From NCBI RefSeq assembly GCF_029892485.1, contig NZ_JARXVG010000001.1, positions 62,001-126,000 on the forward strand: a stretch of DNA of 64,000 bases, read 5' to 3'. Source of the DNA: Variovorax boronicumulans. Lineage in GTDB: Bacteria; Pseudomonadota; Gammaproteobacteria; Burkholderiales; Burkholderiaceae_C. The notes under the pieces were generated by a model that did not search any database, had not been told where the DNA came from, and saw only the letters and a list, made by a program, of their open reading frames with translations. The translations under genes and the position numbers were made by a program. Below, one piece after another: positions 35,224-45,992 of the stretch (its first letter is position 1; each line of letters starts with the position of its first letter).

Positions 35224-35411
35224 CCTGCACCCGATGAACGCGCGGATGCGGGGCGGATGGTGACTGCTCCGGCCGCGTGACCGACTTCATCTGCGCCGCT
35301 GGCGCGACAGCGGTGAATAAGGGATGGCCGGACGCCCACGATCAGGACGTGCTGTTCGGCACTCAATCCGTTGCCCATTCCAGGGTGGGGGTCAGCAGGC
35401 AGTACAAATTA

Positions 35412-35427
35412 TCACAGTGTGGACAAG
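35412..35427. promoter_or_regulatory. Candidate IclR operator, copy 5
   Basis: TCACAGTGTGGACAAG matches the motif of the other copies over CACA-TGTGGAC. It lies 68 bases upstream of the Bug gene at 35495, within a 271-base gap (35224-35494) in which no gene is recognised. Confidence 0.45.
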
Positions 35428-35494
35428 CAGATGTGCAGAGCTGCTGTCCTTCGGAATACTCATCGATCTGTATCTGAGCTTGATGGAGACATTG

Positions 35495-36469
35495 ATGATT
35501 GCCAGAAGAAAACTTCTCTTTGCTACCGGTGGCGTCGCTGCCTGGCATGTTCTGCCTTCATTTGCGCAAGATGGCTATCCAAACCGAGCCGTGCGTCTTG
35601 TCGTGGGATATCCGGCCGGCGGGACCACGGACATGGTCGGTCGACTCACAGCGAAAGAGCTATCTGCTCGCCTGGGACAACCATTCGTTGTTGAAAACCG
35701 CCCTGGAGCCAGCAGCAATATCGCCACCGCATCAGTGGCGCGTGCGGCTCCCGATGGCTACACATTGCTGCTGGCAACCGCATCCAATGCGACGAATGTC
35801 ACCGCCTACCGAAATCTTTCGTTTGATATCCAGAAAGATTTCGTGCCAGTTGCCGCAATTTCAATTGTTCCGAATGTGTTGGTGGTCTCGACATCTTCTC
35901 AGTTCAAGACATTTGACGACTATCTGAACTACGCTCGCAAGAATCCCGGCAACTTGACTTTTGCATCTGCAAGTAGTGGCTCTTCCACGCACTTGGCCGG
36001 TGAACTGTTCAAGACGATGGCAAAAGTCGACATGCTGCATGTGCCTTACGCCGGTAGTGCGCCCGCCATCACCGACGTCATGGGCGGGCAAGTGGATTCA
36101 ATCTTCGACAACTTGCCGTCAGCCTTGCCGCATATTGCGGGCGGGAAGCTCAGGGCGTTGGCGGTGACGAGCCCAACACGCGCGCCGGCGCTTCCTGGCA
36201 TTCCAACAGTAGCCGAGCTCGGATTTCCCGGTTTCGAAGCCTATTCCTGGCAGGGCCTGATGGCACCGAAAGGGACGCCTGATGCGGTGGTCCAGAGGCT
36301 GTCCTTGACAGTCTTCGAGATGTCGGCTGATCCGAGTGTCATCGCCCAGATCGTGAGGCTCGGAGGCGTCTCCAACAAACTGAATGCTGACGATTTCCGT
36401 CGGTTTGTGAAAGCGGAAATCGATAAATGGGCTCCGATCCTCAAGCAATCCGGAGCCATCATCGAATGA
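35495..36469 (+). CDS. Bug-family (TTT) solute-binding receptor, AT-richer than neighbours
   Basis: A 324-residue protein. GGAG at 35486-35489 favours the ATG at 35495 over 35483. MIARRKLLFATGGVAAWHVL is a Tat-like leader ending at SFAQ, then YPNRAVRLVVGYPAGGTTD, VENRPGASSNI and RAAPDGYTLL follow as Bug signatures. Many A/T third positions set it apart from the surrounding genes, which suggests separate acquisition. A motif shared with the IclR region lies upstream. It precedes a CoA-transferase gene and probably imports the acid that enzyme activates. Confidence 0.93.
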   Translation: MIARRKLLFATGGVAAWHVLPSFAQDGYPNRAVRLVVGYPAGGTTDMVGRLTAKELSARLGQPFVVENRPGASSNIATASVARAAPDGYTLLLATASNATNVTAYRNLSFDIQKDFVPVAAISIVPNVLVVSTSSQFKTFDDYLNYARKNPGNLTFASASSGSSTHLAGELFKTMAKVDMLHVPYAGSAPAITDVMGGQVDSIFDNLPSALPHIAGGKLRALAVTSPTRAPALPGIPTVAELGFPGFEAYSWQGLMAPKGTPDAVVQRLSLTVFEMSADPSVIAQIVRLGGVSNKLNADDFRRFVKAEIDKWAPILKQSGAIIE

Positions 36470-36545
36470 CCTTCCGGAACACTTGCGACCTGCGCTGGTT
36501 GAGGTCCGCAAACTATTTGATCGACACGACGGGGCGACCGATGCG

Positions 36546-37751
36546 ATGAGCGATTCAACTTCTCCAACGTCAGCGAACCATGCGGGACGGCAGGATTCGG
36601 GCGAGCAACGGCCACTCGAGGGATTCCGAGTGGTGGAGCTTGCACAGATGATTGCTGGGCCGTCCGCAGGCTTGTTGCTCGCCGACTATGGGGCCGATGT
36701 CCTCAAGCTGGAGCCACCTTCTGGCGACATGTGCCGAAAACTGCGTTCCGCGGCTGCGGTCTCGTTGGCCGAATCACCTGTCTTTGTCGGCTACAACCGC
36801 GGCAAGCGTATCGCACAGCTCGACATTAGAAGCGAAACTGGCCGCGAGCAGGTGCTTCGGCTCATTGAGCAGGCCGACGTTTTTATCGAGTCCGCACGCC
36901 CAGGCGTCATGGAGCGGCTGGGTTTGGCAGCTGAGACGCTGCTGGCCAGAAATCCGAAGCTCGTCTATGCATCCGTTTCCGGTTTCGGTCGCGGCGACAT
37001 CGGAGCGAAACTCGGCGGTGTCGACATGATCGTGCAAGCAGAGAGCGGCATGATGTCGACTACAGGATTTGCCGGGCAGCCCGCTACGAAGGTCGGCTTC
37101 ACGGTGGTGGATGCCGCATGCGGGCATGCGCTGTGCCATGGGATTCTGGCTGCGTTGTTGCGTCGCGAGCGGACCGGCCGTGGTGAGGTGGTGCGCGTCA
37201 GCCTGTACGACGTGGCGCTGCACCTGCAGACGGGTCCGATCGTCGAATACTTGATGACAGGAATCCAATCTGAACGAAGCGGTAACAGTGCGCCGCTGTC
37301 CGCACCGGCGGATTCATTTCGGTGCGCTGATGGAGTGATCGTGATCTCCGCCTATATCGATGCCCACTGGAAGAAGTTCGTTGCCTTGATCGAAGCGCCG
37401 GAGTTGCTTGAAGATCCTCGTTTCTTGACGGGCCCGCTGAAGGTTGTCAATCGCGCCGCGTTGACAGGCGCCATCGAGAACAAATTGGCTGCGCGAAGTG
37501 CCACGGAATGGGCCACGCTCTTGCAGGCCCACGGCCTGCTCGCGGGGCTTGTGAAGGACTATGCGGCGGTGACGGTGGACAAGCTGACACAGGAGGTTGG
37601 CGCCATCCAAGCCTTGGGTGACGGATTTGGCATCCGCAATCCCATCGTGCTGGAGAAGACGGTGGTGCCCAGCATGCGGGCCCGGCAGGAGTTGTCCGGC
37701 CCAGATGCGTCGCCGTTTTTTGAGCCGACGGTGCGCCGCGACGCGGCATGA
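36546..37751 (+). CDS. CaiB/BaiF family CoA-transferase (second copy type)
   Basis: A 401-residue class III CoA-transferase. GFRVVELAQMIAGPSAGLLL (about residues 27-46), ADYGADVLKLEPPSGD, ESARPGVMERLGL and SVSGFGRGD are signatures; the Asp nucleophile is in FTVVDAACGHAL (about 195). The ATG at 36546 leaves a 20-residue polar leader; a longer start at 36483 is less likely. Only distantly similar to the 27059 enzyme, so probably a different acid substrate. It is followed by hydratase and thiolase genes, forming a second activation/beta-oxidation set. Confidence 0.92.
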   Translation: MSDSTSPTSANHAGRQDSGEQRPLEGFRVVELAQMIAGPSAGLLLADYGADVLKLEPPSGDMCRKLRSAAAVSLAESPVFVGYNRGKRIAQLDIRSETGREQVLRLIEQADVFIESARPGVMERLGLAAETLLARNPKLVYASVSGFGRGDIGAKLGGVDMIVQAESGMMSTTGFAGQPATKVGFTVVDAACGHALCHGILAALLRRERTGRGEVVRVSLYDVALHLQTGPIVEYLMTGIQSERSGNSAPLSAPADSFRCADGVIVISAYIDAHWKKFVALIEAPELLEDPRFLTGPLKVVNRAALTGAIENKLAARSATEWATLLQAHGLLAGLVKDYAAVTVDKLTQEVGAIQALGDGFGIRNPIVLEKTVVPSMRARQELSGPDASPFFEPTVRRDAA

Positions 37752-37854
37752 AAACCATCAACCAAGGCTTGGCTATTCAATCGGGTGCCTGGTCGCACGG
37801 TACTGCTAAACGTGTTTTTCCACGAGTTCGGCGCATCCATAGAACCGAGAGCAC

Positions 37855-38637
37855 ATGACCACTGATATTCCCCTGATGCTCGAGCGCGACGGCGCGGTGG
37901 CAACAATCTGCTTCAACCGGCCGTCGGCCCTCAACGCCATTGACCCGCCTATGGCGCGCGCGTTTCTCTCCGTTGTGCGCGAGTTGGTCGTCGACAAGAG
38001 CGTGCGCGCCGTGATCATGCGTGGCAGCGGAAACGGCTTCATGGCCGGCGGGGATCTTGCCGTGCTCAGCGCCGACCCGCAGGGCGGCGCAGCCGAGCTG
38101 ATCGTGCCCCTGCACGAGGCCGTGCGTTTGCTGGAGACCATGGATGCCCCGCTTCTCGCGCAGGTCCATGGCGTGGCGGCCGGCGCGGGACTGAGCCTGA
38201 TGCTGCAAGCCGACTTCGTACTGGCTGCCGTCGGCACGCGCTTTAACCTCGCATATGCGAACATCGGCGCCAGTTGCGACGTCGGCGCATCGTGGGCTCT
38301 GCCGCGCCGGGTGGGGCTGAGGCGCGCATTGGAGATCGCGCTGCTCAGTGACACGCACGACGCTGACGCCGCTGAGCGCATGGGCTTGATCAACCGTGTG
38401 GTGCCAGCCGCTGAGCTGGAGGCCGAGGCATTGGCACTGGCGCACCGGTTGGCCGGCGGCCCAACACAGGCATTGGGCCACCTGCGCCGGCTGATGCGCA
38501 GTTCCTACCACCGCGACTTGGCGGGTCAGCTCGACGCCGAGTCGGCTGCCTTTCAAGCCTGCGCTGCCACCTCCGACTTCCGCATCGGTGTTGACGCCTT
38601 CCGAAGCCGCAAGACGCCGTCCTTCACCGGGCGCTGA
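37855..38637 (+). CDS. Enoyl-CoA hydratase/isomerase, PaaG-like
   Basis: A 260-residue crotonase-fold protein. GNGFMAGGDLAVL supplies the oxyanion hole. VHGVAAGAGLSLMLQADFVL lacks the first catalytic Glu of hydratases (Ser is found), and GASCDVGASWALPRRVG carries the Asp typical of PaaG-type isomerases. It is therefore more likely an isomerase or another crotonase reaction than a plain hydratase. Located between the CoA-transferase and thiolase genes. Confidence 0.9.
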   Translation: MTTDIPLMLERDGAVATICFNRPSALNAIDPPMARAFLSVVRELVVDKSVRAVIMRGSGNGFMAGGDLAVLSADPQGGAAELIVPLHEAVRLLETMDAPLLAQVHGVAAGAGLSLMLQADFVLAAVGTRFNLAYANIGASCDVGASWALPRRVGLRRALEIALLSDTHDADAAERMGLINRVVPAAELEAEALALAHRLAGGPTQALGHLRRLMRSSYHRDLAGQLDAESAAFQACAATSDFRIGVDAFRSRKTPSFTGR

Positions 38638-38688
38638 GTTTTGCTCCTTGTCTCTTCTTGACCTTTCCGACCTAGGAAGCCCGAACCC

Positions 38689-39872
38689 ATGACCTCTCGC
38701 GACATCTTTGTGGTCGGCACCGCCCGCACCGCCATTGGCACCTTCGGCGGTGCACTCAAGGACGTGCCGAATACGCAGCTCGCCACCACCGCCGTGAAGG
38801 CAGCCATCGAGCGCAGCGGCGTGCCGTTCGATGCCATCGGCCATGTCGTGATGGGCAACGTGATTTCCACGGACGTCAAGGATGCCTACCTCAGCCGCGT
38901 GGCTGCCATCGATGCCGGCTGCGGCGTCGAGACGCCGGCCTTTAACGTCAACCGTTTGTGTGGCTCGGGCTTGCAGGCGATCGTTTCGGCGGCGCAGGCG
39001 ATCACGATGGGGGACTGCGGCATTGCCATCGGCGGCGGGTCCGAATCGATGAGCCGGGGGCCGTACTTCGACACGTCGGCGCGCTACGGCGCGCGCATGG
39101 GCGACGCGGTTTGCTCGACTACATGCTGGGCATCCTGCACGACCCCTGGGAGAAGATCCATATGGGCATCACGGCTGAGAACGTGGCCGTGCGCTACAAC
39201 ATCTCCCGCGAGCGCATGGACGCACTCGCCGCGAGCAGCCAGCGGCGCGCATCGGCTGCCATCGCCGCGGGCCGGTTCAAGGAGCAGATCGTTCCGGTGG
39301 AGATCAAGACGCGCAAGGGCACGACCGCATTCGATACCGACGAGCACGTGCGCGCCGACACCACCGTCGAGATGCTTGCGAAGATGAAGCCGGCGTTCAA
39401 GAAGGATGGCCTGGTGACCGCCGGTAACGCCTCGGGCATCAACGACGGAGCAGCCGCAGTAGTGCTGGCCGACGCCGATCGCGTGCGCGCCCTGGGTCTG
39501 CGGCCGCTCGCACGCCTGGTGGGCTACGCGCATGCGGGCGTAGAGCCAGCCTACATGGGGATCGGCCCGGTGCCGGCGACGCGCAAGGTGATGGAACGCA
39601 CCGGGCTCAAGGCCGCCAGCTTCGACGTCGTTGAGTCGAACGAAGCCTTTGCGGCGCAGGCCTGCGCGGTGATGCAGGAACTGGGCCTCGACCCGGAGAA
39701 GGTCAATCCAAACGGATCGGGCATCTCGCTGGGCCATCCAGTGGGCGCGACCGGCGCAATTATCACGACAAAGGCCATCGCCGAGCTGCACCGGACCGGC
39801 GGGCGCTATGCGCTGGTGACCATGTGCATCGGTGGCGGCCAAGGCATCGCGGCGGTGTTCGAACGGGTCTGA
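38689..39872 (+). pseudogene. Acetyl-CoA C-acyltransferase (thiolase), frameshifted
   Basis: The frame from 38689 gives VGTARTAIGTFGGALKDV and [16 protein letters not shown] with the first active Cys, up to ARMGDAV. From about 39108 the -1 frame continues [20 protein letters not shown] through [24 protein letters not shown] and [16 protein letters not shown] with the second Cys, ending at 39872. All catalytic residues of a ~394-residue degradative thiolase exist, but one base is missing near 39,108. Either a fresh inactivation or a read error. Confidence 0.85.
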
Positions 39873-39876
39873 CGGT

Positions 39877-40107
39877 CAGTCCTACGCATTGCAAAGGCTT
39901 CTTCGGTCGGCTGAAGAACGAGCTGTTCTATCCTCGAGACTGGAAGAACACCACCATTGAGCAATTCATCGCGGTCGACTCGAACATCCGCTGGTACAAC
40001 GAGAAGCGGATCAAAATCTCTCTAGGCTCTCAGCCCTATCGAATACCGGATGAGCCTTGGACTTGCGGCATAAAACCAGTCCAAGTTCTTATCCGCACCC
40101 CCATTCG
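39877..40107 (+). pseudogene. IS3-family transposase C-terminal relic with right end
   Basis: KGFFGRLKNELFYPRDWKNT, EQFIAV, IRWYNEKRIKISLG is the end of an IS3/IS150-type OrfB integrase domain (the E of DDE lies in the first motif region). The expected SPIEYRMSLGLAA then appears in another frame with a TAA, after about two lost bases. The following AACCAGTCCAAG...CACCCCCA resembles an IS3-type terminal repeat. It abuts the thiolase stop codon directly. Confidence 0.7.
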
Positions 40108-40376
40108 CCGGAATTTCTGTCGGCATTTCCAGAGACAAGCGTGGGAAACCAAGTGTTCATGCGCCTGCCAACAGAAGATTCGATCCTCTCCGGGGACAAA
40201 GCCCTGGGCGGTCACCTGACGGCAGTTGACCGCATGCCCTACCCGGCTAGTACTGAAGCAGAGGTGCGTCGCCGTGCGACAACAACCCAGCATGCGGGTT
40301 GCGATGGAAGGTTGGGCCAAATTCCTCACCCAACCACGGATCGTGACATAAATCGTGACAAGGGCGTAGGGCAAAG
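40108..40376. other. Gap with no recognised gene between IS relic and tRNA fragment
   Basis: About 270 bases with short frames only; none resembles a known protein. It lies between the IS3 relic and the terminator of the tRNA-Lys fragment. Confidence 0.45.
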
Positions 40377-40410
40377 AAAAAGGGTTAGCGGGCATTTACC
40401 GGCTAACCCT
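40377..40410 (-). terminator. Rho-independent terminator downstream of tRNA-Lys fragment
   Basis: On the minus strand AGGGTTAGC (40410-40402), loop, GCTAACCCT (40389-40381), then TTTT: a perfect 9-bp stem. It lies 10 bases downstream of the tRNA CCA end, where a tRNA terminator is expected, so this flank probably belonged to the original tRNA locus. Confidence 0.75.
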
Positions 40411-40419
40411 CGAAGTTGT

Positions 40420-40469
40420 TGGTAGGACGTACTGGATTCGAACCAGTGACCAACGGATTAAAAGTCCGT
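40420..40469 (-). tRNA. tRNA-Lys(TTT) 3' fragment (anticodon arm to CCA), probable attachment site
   Basis: On the minus strand the sequence gives the anticodon stem-loop ACGGA-CTTTTAA-TCCGT, the T arm ACTGG-TTCGAAT-CCAGT, the 3' acceptor strand ACGTCCT, then A and encoded CCA. The 5' acceptor strand and D arm are missing: upstream bases TTTCTCT do not resemble a D arm. It is therefore a 50-base tRNA 3' portion, as left at one end of an element that integrated into a tRNA gene. A degraded integrase gene lies 93 bases upstream. Confidence 0.75.
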
Positions 40470-40561
40470 AGAGAAATCAGGTCTAGTGTTCAAGGTGATG
40501 AACCAAAACGCGAAAGTCGGTGCGTGATCTGGCCTGTGGTGTCCGAGCCATGTGCACGCCT

Positions 40562-41915
40562 TTACAAGTCATCGTCCAGGTCGTCTTCATGAACCTCGGC
40601 TGCGCGCCGTTTGGCGTCGGCGATCAGCTCGCGCGCTGATTCCCCGCGTACCCAAGCGTCGACCATGTCTGCCCAGCACTGGAGCATGATTTTTCGTTCC
40701 GTTAGATACCGATTGACGTTGTACACAGCTGCAATTCGATTCCGCGGTGCGTGCGCCAATGACATTTCAATCCAACGTTCATCGAATTTCGCTCGATTTA
40801 GGCCAGTCGAAAATGTGCGGCGCAGATCGTGCACCCCGAAATTCTGAAAATCGGGGTCGTCTCTTTTGATTCGCTCCACGGCAGCATCGATCACGCCGGT
40901 TCAATGTTGCATCGGAGATCGGCTTCTCGCTGTCGTATCTGCCCGGGTGCAGATAGAGGCTCGACCCGAAACACGAACGCAATGCCGTCAGGATGTCCAG
41001 TGATTGCTCGCTCAACGGCACCACGTGCGCGTTCGCGACTTTCATTCTTGCGGCTGGAATCGTCCAACGCTCGGTGTCGAAATCGACCTCTCCCCAGGTT
41101 GCGTCGATGAACTCGCTTTTGCGAACGCCGGTCAACAAAATGAACTTCAACGCCAGGCGCAGCGTGGGTGTGGTGGCAACCTGCTCCAGTGCAGCAAGAA
41201 ATTTGCGAATCTCGGTCGGCGTCAAGGCCCGGTCGCGAGGTTTAAACGTGGCGATGGCACTCGCTCGCAATGCTTCGGCTGGGTTGCTGACCGCCTGCCC
41301 CCTTCCCTGCGCGTGCCTGAAAACGGCCAGTACCACGTCGCGGACGTGGACGGCCACGGCCGGGCCGCGCTTGGCCTTGGCGTCGTCGCACAGCCTCATC
41401 AGGCGTTGCGGCGTCACTTCCTCCAGCTTGAGGCGGCCCAGCTCCGGCTCGATGACGCGGCGGTACGTGGAGCGGCGAAACGCCAGCGTGCTGTCCGCGA
41501 GTTGCTCGGCTCCGCTCTTCGGGTCAGCCTTGTGCTGGAAGTAGCGCTCTGCCCAGCCCGCAAAACTCAGCGCCTCGGCCGTTTGGGTACGTTTCTCCAC
41601 CTTTGCGCGTGACGGCGATTCGCCCCGCCCCACGTCACGCCTGGCGCGATCGAGCAGCGTGCGTGCCTCGCGCAGCGAGACGTCCATGCCGAATTCCAGC
41701 GCCTCGGGCTCGCGTGTCTGCCTGCTGCGCCCAGGCGAACTTTCATAGCCACCGATCGCCAGCGTCTCGCGCCTGCCGTTAATGCGGTAGTCGTAGCGGA
41801 AGGAAATCGTCCCAGTGGGCAGGACGGCGGCATACATGCCGTCGCGGTCGCTCACCTTGTAGGGCTTGTCCTTGGGCTTCAGCGCCCCCAGCGTTTTGTC
41901 GGTGAGACCAGGCAA
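40562..41915 (-). pseudogene. P4-like tyrosine recombinase (guaA-associated integrase type), frameshifted
   Basis: TTG at 41915 is the likely start: GGAGG stands 5 bases upstream and the family begins with LTDKTLGALKPKDKPYKVSD (arm-binding DUF4102). The core domain has LLTGVRKSEF with the first Arg. At about 40,893 the frame changes (+1 or -2) and continues VIDAAVERIKRDD, HDLRRTFSTGLN with H-x-x-R, and AAVYNVNRYLTERK with the Tyr. All catalytic residues exist but in two frames. The gene lies directly downstream of guaA on the same strand, a known integration position for genomic islands. Confidence 0.85.
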
Positions 41916-42052
41916 AGCAGCCTCCAGGTTGGATTCGACGTTCGATACCGTCAACCTGCTTGACGGTACAGCCAGCCGCGATTTTCTCGGCTCCAAACTA
42001 TACCGTCACCCACACCGACAACAACACCACAATCTAGAGATATCACCTGATA

Positions 42053-42079
42053 CGACAAGGAACAACTAAACCCTTGTCG
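42053..42079. repeat. 8-bp inverted repeat between integrase and guaA
   Basis: CGACAAGG (42053-42060) and CCTTGTCG (42072-42079), perfect, with an 11-base spacer, in an AT-rich stretch that also contains seven T at about 42090. It may be a recombinase or excisionase binding site or the integrase promoter region. As a terminator it would serve the plus strand, where no gene ends. Confidence 0.35.
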
Positions 42080-42137
42080 GAACTCGATTTTTTTCGCAAT
42101 TCAGATACCGAGTGCAACCCTGTGACACGATCCTGGA

Positions 42138-43754
<1,617 letters not shown>

Positions 43755-43765
43755 GGCGAGAGGAC

Positions 43766-44200
43766 TCAGAGCGTTGAAATGTCGAACAGCTTCACGCCCG
43801 CCTGGGGCGCTGCCTGGATGAGGTGCTCGTCGAAAGTGGCGAGCGGGAGATTGAGCGACTTGGCGAGCCAGAGATAGCCCGCGTCATAAATCGAGAGGCC
43901 GGCGTCGATGGCCACCGCGAGCACGGCCTTGTGCTGCGCGGGTGCGAGTTCATGCAGTTCGACGCGATGGCGGATGGCATCGAGCACGCTCCACAGCCCT
44001 TCGACCGCGGACGTGGGAATGCGCCCGCTGCGCACGCCGTTTGCGAGGATGTTGGCGCACTCCCATTGCCATGCGTTGGGCGCCTGCGGCTCGACCTCGT
44101 CGCGGCGTATGGCGGCGTAGAGCTTGCGGGTGTGGTCGCTGGCCTGGTCGGGCAGGAGCCAGGCGGCGGTGACGGAGGCGTCCATGACGAAGGCTGTCAC
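43766..44200 (-). CDS. PIN-domain toxin, VapC-like
   Basis: A 144-residue PIN-domain ribonuclease. Acidic metal ligands are visible: Asp in [13 protein letters not shown] (residue 7), Glu in WQWECANIL (about 47), Asp in [10 protein letters not shown] (about 104) and Asp in LATFDEHL (about 122). VapC toxins cut specific RNAs, often initiator tRNA. Its start overlaps the antitoxin stop by four bases. Placed between guaB and guaA, it should be silent unless the antitoxin is lost. Confidence 0.92.
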   Translation of the reverse strand: MTAFVMDASVTAAWLLPDQASDHTRKLYAAIRRDEVEPQAPNAWQWECANILANGVRSGRIPTSAVEGLWSVLDAIRHRVELHELAPAQHKAVLAVAIDAGLSIYDAGYLWLAKSLNLPLATFDEHLIQAAPQAGVKLFDISTL

Positions 44201-44445
44201 GATTGGCGTCCTTCGTCGAGCAGTGCGCGAAGGGAAAGGCCCGGCTGGATGGTGGCGTGCAGCGCGTCGATCTGGCCGAGTTCGCGCTGGATCTGCTCGT
44301 CGGTAATGACGGGCTTGCGGCGCACCGGCAGCATGCGCACGACTTCCTTGCCGTGGCGGGTGATGCGAACCTCCTCGCCCTTTTCGACCGAGTCGATCAG
44401 GGCCGAGAAGTTGTTCTTGGCTTCAGCGATGCCGATGGATTGCAT
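44197..44445 (-). CDS. Phd/YefM-type antitoxin
   Basis: An 82-residue protein: MQSIGIAEAKNNFSALIDSV and the ITRHGKEVVRMLPV strand are the Phd/YefM DNA-binding fold, and the C-terminal part ([13 protein letters not shown]) should wrap the toxin. The ATG at 44445 has no clear Shine-Dalgarno. The start overlaps the arm of an inverted repeat. It probably represses its own promoter through the TCTGGCC repeats at 44,449-44,516, together with the toxin. Confidence 0.92.
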   Translation of the reverse strand: MQSIGIAEAKNNFSALIDSVEKGEEVRITRHGKEVVRMLPVRRKPVITDEQIQRELGQIDALHATIQPGLSLRALLDEGRQS

Positions 44446-44516
44446 TTGGGCCAGAAAAATTGAATCTGGCCCAAATTTTAAACCCAGTCTGGCCTGACTT
44501 TCAAGGTCTGGCCAGA
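44445..44516 (-). promoter_or_regulatory. Toxin-antitoxin promoter with repeated TCTGGCC operators
   Basis: TTTGGGCCAGA (44445-44455) and TCTGGCCCAAA (44465-44475) form a perfect 11-bp inverted repeat. Further half-sites TCTGGCC lie at 44488-44494 and in the palindrome TCTGGCCAGA (44507-44516). On the minus strand TTGAAA (44504-44499) and TAAAAT (44480-44475), 18 bases apart, make a good sigma-70 promoter enclosed by the repeats. This is typical of autoregulated antitoxins. Confidence 0.7.
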
Positions 44517-44522
44517 TTGGCC

Positions 44523-45992
44523 TTACTCAGCCCGGTAGTTCGGGGCTTCCTTCGTGATCTGCACGTCGTGCACGTGGCTCTCACGGATGCCGGCCGTGGT
44601 GATCTCGACGAACTCGGCCTTGTTCTGCATGTCCGCGATGGTGGCGCAGCCGCAGTAGCCCATGCTGGCACGCACGCCGCCAGCCATCTGGTAGACGATG
44701 GAGACGATCGACCCCTTGTAGGGCACGCGGCCCTCGATGCCTTCGGGCACCAGCTTGTCGGTGTTGGGGTTGCCGGTGGTCGATTCCTGGAAGTACCGGT
44801 CGGCACTGCCCTGCTGCATCGCACCGATGGAGCCCATGCCGCGGTAGCTCTTGTAGCTGCGGCCCTGGTACAGCACGATTTCGCCGGGTGCTTCTTCGGT
44901 GCCGGCGAACATGCTGCCCATCATCACGGTGCTGGCACCGGCGGCAATGGCCTTGGCGATGTCGCCCGAGTAGCGCACGCCGCCATCGGAGATCAGCGGA
45001 ATGCCCGTCCCTTGCAGCGCGGTGGCGACGCTGTCGACCGCCATGATCTGCGGCACGCCCACGCCCGCCACGATGCGGGTGGTGCAGATGGAGCCCGGAC
45101 CGATGCCGACCTTGACCGCATCGGCGCCGACATCGGCCAGCGCACGCGCCGCATCGCCGGTGGCGATGTTGCCGCCGATGACATCGACCTGCGGATAGTT
45201 GCGCTTGACCCAGCGCACGCGCTCGATCACGCCGGCGCTGTGGCCGTGGGCGGTGTCGACCACGATGGCATCGACGCCGGCCTTCACCAGGGCTTCGACA
45301 CGCTCTTCGGTGCCGTCGCCCACGCCGACCGCCGCACCCACGCGCAGGCGGCCATTGGCGTCGCGAGCGGCGTTGGGGAAGCTGGTCTGCTTGGTGATGT
45401 CCTTGACGGTGATCAGGCCCTTGAGCTCCCAGTCGCCGTTGATGACCAGGAGCCGCTCGAGCTTGTACTTGTTGAGCAACGCCTTGGCATCGGCCAGCGT
45501 GGTGCCGTCGGGCACGGTGATGAGCTTGTCGCGCTGCGTCATGATTTCGCTGACGGGCACGTCGTAGCGGGTTTCGAAGCGCAGGTCGCGCCCCGTCACG
45601 ATGCCGACCACCTTGCCGCCGTCGATCACCGGAAAGCCGGAGATGCCGAGCTGGTCGGAGAGCGCCATCACCTGGCGCACCGAATGCGTCGGCGTGATCA
45701 CCACGGGGTCGCGCAACACGCCCGATTCGTAGCGCTTCACGCGGGCCACTTCGGCGGCCTGCTGTTGCGCGGTGAGGTTCTTGTGCACGATCCCCATGCC
45801 GCCCTCCTGCGCGATGGCGATCGCAAGGCGGGCTTCAGTCACGGTGTCCATGGCCGCCGAGACGAGCGGCAGGTTCAGCGTGATGTTGCGGGAAAGTTTA
45901 GTGGCGAGGGAGGTGTCCTTGGGCAGGACCTGGGAGAACGCTGGCACCAACAACACGTCGTCGAAGGTGAGCGCTTTGCCGAGAAGGCGCAT
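44523..45992 (-). CDS. guaB: IMP dehydrogenase
   Basis: A 489-residue NAD-dependent enzyme oxidising IMP to XMP, the committed step to [23 protein letters not shown] opens the barrel; two CBS domains (about residues 95-205) are present; the active-site Cys is in [11 protein letters not shown] (about 300-310); and [18 protein letters not shown] is the flap region. Its stop lies 7 bases from the toxin-antitoxin operator cluster, so the usual direct guaB-guaA linkage is interrupted by the module. Confidence 0.98.
   Translation of the reverse strand: MRLLGKALTFDDVLLVPAFSQVLPKDTSLATKLSRNITLNLPLVSAAMDTVTEARLAIAIAQEGGMGIVHKNLTAQQQAAEVARVKRYESGVLRDPVVITPTHSVRQVMALSDQLGISGFPVIDGGKVVGIVTGRDLRFETRYDVPVSEIMTQRDKLITVPDGTTLADAKALLNKYKLERLLVINGDWELKGLITVKDITKQTSFPNAARDANGRLRVGAAVGVGDGTEERVEALVKAGVDAIVVDTAHGHSAGVIERVRWVKRNYPQVDVIGGNIATGDAARALADVGADAVKVGIGPGSICTTRIVAGVGVPQIMAVDSVATALQGTGIPLISDGGVRYSGDIAKAIAAGASTVMMGSMFAGTEEAPGEIVLYQGRSYKSYRGMGSIGAMQQGSADRYFQESTTGNPNTDKLVPEGIEGRVPYKGSIVSIVYQMAGGVRASMGYCGCATIADMQNKAEFVEITTAGIRESHVHDVQITKEAPNYRAE

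Noticed and set aside
40420..40560. Complete tRNA gene next to the integrase
   Set aside because: No D arm or 5' acceptor strand pairing with ACGTCCT is found upstream of the anticodon arm, so it is only a 3' fragment.
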